In this document: positions 58,934 through 64,000 of the stretch, piece by piece
Layout: the number at the start of each line of letters is the position of its first letter
Numbering within the stretch: the stretch's first letter is position 1
From: Oscillatoria sp. CS-180
GTDB lineage: Bacteria > Cyanobacteriota > Cyanobacteriia > Phormidesmidales > Phormidesmidaceae
Length of the DNA: 64,000 nucleotides
Direction: 5' to 3'
Assembly (NCBI RefSeq): GCF_028330965.1
Contig: NZ_JAQMUB010000022.1
Location: 1 to 64,000, forward strand
The notes under the pieces: generated by a model
Told to the model about the DNA's origin: nothing
Seen by the model: the letters and a program-made list of their open reading frames with translations, nothing else
Databases searched by the model: none
Translations under genes and position numbers: made by a program

Positions 58934-59087
58934 GGCAGCCCAACCACCTCGTAATGACAGGGGGGCTGGTAGATCCAGTCTAATTAGGGAGATGTTCTCT
59001 TTAATTGATGTCGTTGATTAGAGGGTTAAGGCCAACAGTATAGCTGTTGCCAGTTGAAATGCTCTTCTTTCCCCGATTTCCCCACCT

Positions 59088-59792
59088 CTAATCCCCACTC
59101 CCATTGAACTGTACTGACGTTACCCGATAGGCGCAACGTCGGGAACCTTCAAGAATATGCTCTGTGCGCTCAATGTCGACATGTTCTCCTAGTACAGCCT
59201 GAAAGACTTCCAGTTCCCTAGAACATAATCCAGTGCATGCTTCTGCAGCGGCACAAATAGGACAGTGATTTTCAACAAGCAAGATCGAACCATCTGCTTG
59301 AGGCAGCACATCGGCCATGTATCCCTCGGTGGTGCGGATATCAGCCAGTGTTTCCAACTGCGCTTGTAAAGAGTTTTGCTCCTTCATCTGGGAGCGATAG
59401 GCATCAAGCTGTTCTCGGGTACGGATATCAAGCAGGCGGTTCAACCCTTCTTCGCCAAACGCTTCACTGACAGATTGAATCAGGCTGAGGGTTAGCTCAG
59501 CATAACCTTCTGGAAAAAAGCGATCAGCGGCAGCAGTCAAATGCCACAGTTTAGCGGGTCGCCCCATAGGACGAGCTTCTTCCTGATAGGCCACTAAGGC
59601 TTCATCTTGCAAAGCATAGAGGTGTTGCCTCACCGCCATTGCCGAAATACTAAGCTGCTCTGCAATGGCATGGGCATCCATCGCACCGGATTGCTTTAGC
59701 AAATGGACGATCGCCCGTTTAGTGCGAGGCTCATTCTTTTTGCTGCGCTTTGTATTAGTCGACTTGGACTTTTTAGGTGATTTAGATGCCAT
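59088..59792 (-). CDS. SufR-like HTH regulator with C-terminal Cys cluster
   Basis: A 234-residue DNA-binding protein. A Lys-rich tail is followed by a winged helix about 24-90 (AIAEQLSISAMAVRQHLYAL). The C-terminal domain has Cys177, 180, 186, 190 and 220 in ENHCPICAAAEACTGLC and RRCAYRV, a pattern of the SufR/DeoR-type redox regulators that bind an Fe-S cluster. Unlike SufR it is not next to the suf genes but divergent from an MFS exporter, and the spacer has two identical-type operators (59803 and 59850) that differ from the SufR motif of Synechocystis. It is therefore likely a local repressor of the transporter. Confidence 0.8.
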   Translation of the reverse strand: MASKSPKKSKSTNTKRSKKNEPRTKRAIVHLLKQSGAMDAHAIAEQLSISAMAVRQHLYALQDEALVAYQEEARPMGRPAKLWHLTAAADRFFPEGYAELTLSLIQSVSEAFGEEGLNRLLDIRTREQLDAYRSQMKEQNSLQAQLETLADIRTTEGYMADVLPQADGSILLVENHCPICAAAEACTGLCSRELEVFQAVLGEHVDIERTEHILEGSRRCAYRVTSVQFNGSGD

Positions 59793-59802
59793 GGCTACAT
59801 TC

Positions 59803-59818
59803 TAAAGAAAAGTCTTTA
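59803..59818. promoter_or_regulatory. Operator 1, inverted repeat
   Basis: TAAAGAAAAGTCTTTA: half-sites TAAAGA and TCTTTA around a 4-nt centre, 11 bases before the regulator start. Confidence 0.6.
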
Positions 59819-59849
59819 CAAAGTCGAGGCAGAAGGCTAGATTACTTTC

Positions 59850-59865
59850 TAAAGGATTTTCTTTA
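59850..59865. promoter_or_regulatory. Operator 2, inverted repeat
   Basis: TAAAGGATTTTCTTTA matches the reverse complement of operator 1 at 14 of 16 positions; it lies 47 bases (centre to centre) away, between the divergent regulator and MFS genes. Confidence 0.6.
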
Positions 59866-60003
59866 CTAAGTTGATTGGGCTATCAACGACCAGTACACAA
59901 GGGGATTGCCAATGAGAAAAGGACTAGGGGATTCGCTCAGTCCAGAAAACATGATGCCTGCACCGGCAGACATTGGGGTCCAGGACGAAGGAGGTTGAGA
60001 AAG

Positions 60004-61293
60004 ATGCGTTTTACTGCTTGGTGGCCTCAACTGAGTCCACAGGTCTGGATACTTGTAGCGGGGCGGTTTCTCTCGCAAATTGGCTCTGGAATAGTGCTGT
60101 TTTATGTCCCTATTTATTTCGTTAACCAGGTGAGGTTATCGGCGGCCCAGGTTGGTTTGGGCTTAAGTAGTGCAGCAATGGCTGGTGCAGTCGGCTTTTT
60201 TCTGGCCGGCGCAATAACCGATTCTCCGCGATGGGGGCGTCGCCGCACGCTCATGCTCTCCTGCGTTATTTCTGTGTTTGCGGATGGGGTGTTTTGGTTT
60301 GCCCAAAGTCTGCCGTTACTGATCTTAGCCAGCGTATTGATGGGGTTAGGGGATAGTCTCTATTGGCCGGCATCCGGTGCTGCCATTACGGATGAATCAC
60401 CCGATCATCAGCGGGAAGAAGCCTTTGCCGTTTCGGGTTTAGCAGATGCTTTAGGGTCGGGATTAGGCATCGTTCTGGGTGGACTGCTAATTGCGACTGC
60501 CAATGGTTATCGATTGTTGTTTGTTGTGGATGGCGTCACATTCTTGATGTTTTTGGGGGTGCTGACTGTCATGGTCAAAGACACTTATGTTCAGCCTTCT
60601 CAAAATGCAACTCATAGCGGTTTCAAAGCATGGAGATTAGCATTACTGGACCCTGTATTTTTGGGGTTTGCGATCGCGAATATCTTGTTTACGACTTACA
60701 TCAATCTGATGGAAAGTACGCTACCCCTATACCTCACGAATTTTGTCCAACCCTCCTCGTGGCTAAGCCTAACGCCAGAGAATATCGGCATTCTTTTTTC
60801 AGTCTACGTGTTGATAGTGGCCGTGCTGCAAGTGCCTGCCGTTCGCGTCTTACAACGCTATCAGCGTGCGTCTGTCTTAATCCTATCGATGATGTCGTGG
60901 GGCGCTGGCTTTCTCTTAATCTGGCTGGTCGGTTGGGGTGCTGGATGGCAGCTTATTTTGATTGTGTTGGCGATCGCAATATTGGCGATCGCGAATGTTA
61001 TTTACAACCCCTTTGCCGTGGCTCTGGTAACCGAATTAGCTCCCAAGCCCTCTCTTGGCATTTACTTATCGCTAAATGCTCAATGTTGGACAGTTGGTTA
61101 CTTAATTGGCCCGTTGGTAGGAGGGTGGGCACTGACTCAAGGTGAAACAACAGCCCATACACTTTGGGCTGTTGTTTCTTTCAGTACGCTGATTGGAGCA
61201 CTTGTTCTCAAGCAGCTTGCCAAGTTCCACAAGAAGGACCTTGCTTCGAAGCAAAACATCGAACCGCTTGACTACCATTCCTATTCAGACTGA
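60004..61293 (+). CDS. MFS transporter, probable drug exporter
   Basis: A 429-residue major facilitator with 12 predicted helices. The loop 2-3 signature GAITDSPRWGRRRTLML and the motif ALGSGLGIVLGGLL near helix 5 fit drug/H+ antiporters. ATG 60004 is set by an excellent GGAGG (about 59990) spaced 9 bases away; the longer frame from 59875 is a leader without hydrophobic character. Divergent from the SufR-like regulator, which probably controls it. Substrate unknown. Confidence 0.9.
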   Translation: MRFTAWWPQLSPQVWILVAGRFLSQIGSGIVLFYVPIYFVNQVRLSAAQVGLGLSSAAMAGAVGFFLAGAITDSPRWGRRRTLMLSCVISVFADGVFWFAQSLPLLILASVLMGLGDSLYWPASGAAITDESPDHQREEAFAVSGLADALGSGLGIVLGGLLIATANGYRLLFVVDGVTFLMFLGVLTVMVKDTYVQPSQNATHSGFKAWRLALLDPVFLGFAIANILFTTYINLMESTLPLYLTNFVQPSSWLSLTPENIGILFSVYVLIVAVLQVPAVRVLQRYQRASVLILSMMSWGAGFLLIWLVGWGAGWQLILIVLAIAILAIANVIYNPFAVALVTELAPKPSLGIYLSLNAQCWTVGYLIGPLVGGWALTQGETTAHTLWAVVSFSTLIGALVLKQLAKFHKKDLASKQNIEPLDYHSYSD

Positions 61294-61470
61294 TCCCAGT
61301 CAGCAGTATTGATTTCATCTATCAGCACATCATCTTGATTCTTAGCCATTACAGCAAAGGACTCATCCCATCCAGCACGCCAACATTTTGGTGTGCGAAT
61401 AGTCGACAATCACCCTGTACTCCAATCTCAACTTCTTCATGAATGCCGCTTTGCTCCAAAAGGGAGCGAT
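61272..61470 (-). pseudogene. MazE-type antitoxin remnant
   Basis: Two frames recover a MazE/AbrB-like antitoxin lacking its N-terminus: SLLEQSGIHEEVEIGVQGDC, then after a frameshift TPKCWRAGWDESFAVMAK and DEINTADWDQSE followed by TAG GAA TGG TAG. Intact relatives end in a WDxxEWEW-like tail, so the TAG at 61281-61283 looks like a mutated Trp codon. It overlaps the end of the MFS gene and no toxin gene remains. Confidence 0.6.
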
Positions 61471-61825
61471 GTTCAATGGGGTTGTACTTCGAGGTGTAGG
61501 GCGGATATCGACTCATCCAGCGGTGAGCCAGCGGTGTGATGCTTGACAACGCGCAAGAAGGCTTCACTCAAACCCTCGATGGTGTCCAAGGCTCTTTTGC
61601 GGCCACCCCCCGGTTGGTGAATGCGCTCAGCGCTTGCTCGTCTTGAAGCTCAGCTAGGCCACGACGAACGGGTTTAGCATGACAACCAAACAAGTTTGTG
61701 ATGTAGCTCATCCCGCCATGGCCTAACTTCAGGGCTTCAATAGCGGCATAGCGACGATCCTTTTCCGACAAGGATTGGTAGTATCTTTGCATCTGCTCTT
61801 CAAGCTCGGGAGAATAGCGCTGCAT
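61469..61825 (-). pseudogene. ISAzo13-like transposase remnant
   Basis: An 85-codon start (MQRYSPELEEQMQRYYQ, LSEKDRRYAAIEALKLGHGG, MSYITNLFGCHAKPVRRGL) matches the N-terminus of ISAzo13-type transposases. A frameshift then gives LSEAFLRVVKHHTAGSPLDE, and another the C-terminal motif RYPPYTSKYNPIEHR; the middle of the transposase is deleted. The last codons run straight into the MazE remnant, so an insertion plus deletion probably destroyed the antitoxin gene. No terminal inverted repeats found. Confidence 0.75.
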
Positions 61826-62097
61826 TAGAGGGGAATCCTCAGGAAATGAGACTCATGTACCTTAGTTGCTCACGGCACAACTGAGTACTTTATTTAATCC
61901 TCATTCCTTAGCGCATCGCCAGATAGCTCGCCGCCTTGTTTCAACGGAATTAGCGATGGCTATAACTCTTTCTCACCGTGCTCTCAGATGAACTTATCAG
62001 AACTTTCAGCGTCAGAATCTATTGTTTAGTCATGGAAAAGCCCCCCAGGGACTCCAAACTGAGCTATTGCTGTTTTCTTGAATATCAGGAGGCCATC

Positions 62098-62673
62098 ATG
62101 TCCATCAGAACAATCAGTCGCATCAGCCTTGTTCCACTGCTGGTTGCGCCTTGGGTTCCATTAACGCTGCCACAGGCGGCCAGGGCACAAACTTCTGTAG
62201 AGGTTCAGTCAGCCAATGAGATTCAGGTGGTCACTCAAAGTGACGAGACCCTCTACTTCAATACCGACACAACCTATGAACTTCCACTCGCCGTTGCTTC
62301 CTCAACGGTTGTTGATGGCCGTTCAATACCTGCAGGAACAATTATTCGAGGACGTTTAGAGCCTGCCTCTGGTGGTCTACGATATGTAGCGACCACTCTT
62401 GAAGCGGGCGAAGTCAGTAGATCTTTGAATGCAACATCTGCGGTGCTCGCAGATGTCAAAGATCCCCGAGAAACTTCGGCTGAGTCGATCGCCGGCGATG
62501 CTGCAATTGGTGCTGCTGGCGGAGCGGTCATCGGAGCAGTCATCGGCGATGGCGTAGGCCTTTTGGAAATCTTAGGCGGAGCCGCTACGGGGGTTCTAGT
62601 GGGCAACGTTACGGCCCAGCGGGTAGTTGTTATTGAGGCTAATGAACCAATCCTATTGCAGATTCAGCCCTAG
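62098..62673 (+). CDS. Secreted protein with glycine-zipper segment
   Basis: A 191-residue exported protein. Signal peptide at residues 1-31 (ending QAARAQ). A conserved middle region (LPLAVASSTVVDGRSIPAGT, LRYVATTLEAGEV) is followed by a Gly/Ala zipper (GDAAIGAAGGAVIGAVIG, and a second one ending GAATGVLVGNV), which could insert in or line an outer membrane. ATG 62098 has AGGAGG six bases upstream; an earlier frame start at 61978 is rejected. Function unknown. Confidence 0.8.
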   Translation: MSIRTISRISLVPLLVAPWVPLTLPQAARAQTSVEVQSANEIQVVTQSDETLYFNTDTTYELPLAVASSTVVDGRSIPAGTIIRGRLEPASGGLRYVATTLEAGEVSRSLNATSAVLADVKDPRETSAESIAGDAAIGAAGGAVIGAVIGDGVGLLEILGGAATGVLVGNVTAQRVVVIEANEPILLQIQP

Positions 62674-62692
62674 ACAGCCCTAGGTGAAACTT

Positions 62693-62722
62693 GGGGGTTG
62701 ATGCAACCAAACGCTAACCCCC
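62693..62722. terminator. Possible shared terminator hairpin
   Basis: GGGGGTT (62693-62699) and AACCCCC (62716-62722) form a 7-bp stem between the convergent secreted-protein and hppD genes. No U-run. Confidence 0.4.
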
Positions 62723-63808
62723 TTATCCGAGACTGCCCCGCAACTCCTGTTCTCGCTCGATCGCTTCAAACAGCGCCCGAAAATTTCCCTCGCCAAATCC
62801 TTCAGCACACCTAACTCCGGTATGGGTCGTTTGAGACTGTCGCTCGATAAATTCCCAGAAGAAGGTGGCTTCATCAAAAAGCGGTTGAGTGAATGTTTGC
62901 AACAGACGGGTGCGGGGCGTTTCAGGAGACCAATCGACGAGAATCTGCTGCTGAGCGATCGCACCCCAATCTTTCGCTTCTTGCCAAAATCCAATCCGTT
63001 CCCGCAACTGCTGGTAGTAGATTTCAGGAACGGACAGAAAAGAGAGACCTCTCGTTCTTAATGAAGCAATGGTCTGGACAAGATTGCGGGTTTTGAGCGC
63101 GACATGTTGAATTCCTGCACCTCGATGCAGGTCAACAAACTCTTGAATCTGTGAATTGTCAGAGGTCGGTTCGTTGATTGGCAGCGTTGCATTGCCGTGA
63201 GGATGCTTGAGCACAATACTCCGGAGACCTGAACGAGGAGTTTCGATCATAAATTGCTGCTGGGGGAGAAAACCCAAGCACTTTTCGTACCAGGCGGCGG
63301 CTTGCTTGAGCTGACCCTGTGAAACATTCAAGACCGCATGATCAATGCCCAACCATGGCAACGGCTGAGGTCCCTGCGATGGGCTCCAACTGCGCGACAG
63401 GACCTTTTTGAAGGTGTCTTTAGGGTTTTCCAGCAGAGTGTGGACAACACTTCCCCAGCCTTGAATACGGCACCAGCGGAGCGTTCCCCAAGTCGTCTCT
63501 AAGAACTGAATGGGCTGCAACAATTTTTCGCCGGCGGCTTGGATGCGTTCGGCGATCGCATCCAAATCAGTTACTCGAAATGCGATGTCTCCAACACCTT
63601 CAGAATATCGCTGTAAAAACCTCTGAACCTGAGGATACTCAGCCCTTTCCGAAGACAACAGTACCAAGATGTTGTTGTGTTGAACGACAAACTCTCCGAA
63701 TCCATGCATAGCTTTATGGGGTATTGGTCGAAAATCTAGCTTCTCGACGAACCAGCTATGCCAAAACTCAGCATTTTTTACAAAGAGGTGCAGATACTCA
63801 AAATCCAT
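62723..63808 (-). CDS. hppD: 4-hydroxyphenylpyruvate dioxygenase
   Basis: Fe(II) enzyme converting 4-hydroxyphenylpyruvate to homogentisate, the precursor of tocopherols in cyanobacteria. The 361-residue product has the paired vicinal-oxygen-chelate domains; iron ligands are His157 (LGIDHAVL), His235 (GIQHVALKT) and Glu319 (TFFWEFIERQ). Ends with GFGEGNFRALFEAIEREQ, the family C-terminal helix. Complete and typical; start ATG 63808. The remaining 192 bases of the window hold no gene. Confidence 0.95.
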   Translation of the reverse strand: MDFEYLHLFVKNAEFWHSWFVEKLDFRPIPHKAMHGFGEFVVQHNNILVLLSSERAEYPQVQRFLQRYSEGVGDIAFRVTDLDAIAERIQAAGEKLLQPIQFLETTWGTLRWCRIQGWGSVVHTLLENPKDTFKKVLSRSWSPSQGPQPLPWLGIDHAVLNVSQGQLKQAAAWYEKCLGFLPQQQFMIETPRSGLRSIVLKHPHGNATLPINEPTSDNSQIQEFVDLHRGAGIQHVALKTRNLVQTIASLRTRGLSFLSVPEIYYQQLRERIGFWQEAKDWGAIAQQQILVDWSPETPRTRLLQTFTQPLFDEATFFWEFIERQSQTTHTGVRCAEGFGEGNFRALFEAIEREQELRGSLG

Positions 63809-64000
63809 CCTCTAATCAGCGTCTCCCGACCCTACAAGGGATACTGTAAGCACGGAAACTTGATTTGTGTAGCTGCAGGTGTCTAAATTTATCCAGAAAT
63901 GGCTGGAAAAGCCCTGCAATGACCCCAACACCATATGTGAAGGCTCTAGCAATAAATTTGAGTAAACCGTTAAGCTGTTGGCAAAGTTATTGACAGATAT

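Overview
The window is cyanobacterial chromosome. The evidence is a psaC gene (photosystem I iron-sulfur subunit), a 47-residue high-light-inducible protein, an flv4-sll0218-flv2 type flavodiiron operon, quinone-type dihydroorotate dehydrogenase, a DUF4347 giant adhesin-like protein, and very many copies of the HIP1 octamer GCGATCGC scattered through genes and spacers. The gene set would suit a Leptolyngbya-like or other mesophilic cyanobacterium, but I cannot assign a genus. The flanks are chromosomal housekeeping; I see no phage, plasmid, CRISPR, rRNA or tRNA gene.

Layout. (1) 0.1-6.1 kb, minus strand: glycogen debranching enzyme GlgX and a fused trehalose synthase-maltokinase. (2) 6.1-15.8 kb, minus strand: a structured spacer, then kdpA-kdpB-kdpF-like-kdpC-kdpD(N-terminal form), preceded on the same strand by a sensor kinase and a TPR-containing response regulator. 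Together 0-16 kb looks like an osmotic or desiccation response block (carbon osmolyte turnover plus high-affinity K+ uptake). (3) 16.4-18.3 kb: a second two-component pair with overlapping genes. (4) 18.3-20 kb: decayed DNA with a cation/proton antiporter remnant and an interspersed repeat. (5) 20-29.3 kb: one 3107-residue repeat protein with a caspase-like DUF4347 head. (6) 30-37.7 kb: small SH3 secreted protein, a frameshifted Nfu-N/HEAT gene, S9 peptidase, circularly permuted ATP-grasp protein, an MNT/HEPN toxin-antitoxin pair, and an SDR. (7) 37.8-44.8 kb: housekeeping (tkt, fabF, acpP, psaC, pyrD) with a cupin and a Cys-rich membrane protein. (8) 45-52 kb: a multi-GAF protein with a decayed kinase core, a DUF4058 pseudogene, gamma-glutamyltransferase, Hlip, glutaminase. 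(9) 53-58.2 kb: flv4-sll0218-like-flv2 then mtnP. (10) 58.3-64 kb: an orphan protein, a SufR-like Cys-rich regulator divergent from an MFS exporter with two matching operators between them, a decayed ISAzo13 transposase fused to a decayed MazE antitoxin, a secreted protein, and 4-hydroxyphenylpyruvate dioxygenase.

The strongest leads for something new are: the 59.8-kb divergent promoter with two 16-bp inverted-repeat operators; the 6.14-6.36 kb spacer with mutually exclusive helices around a perfect Shine-Dalgarno; the twin hairpins and direct repeats in the leader of the SH3 gene; the DUF4347 His-Gly/Cys dyad at the head of the giant protein; and the possible +1 frameshift in the Nfu-N/HEAT gene. 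None of these is proven from sequence alone.
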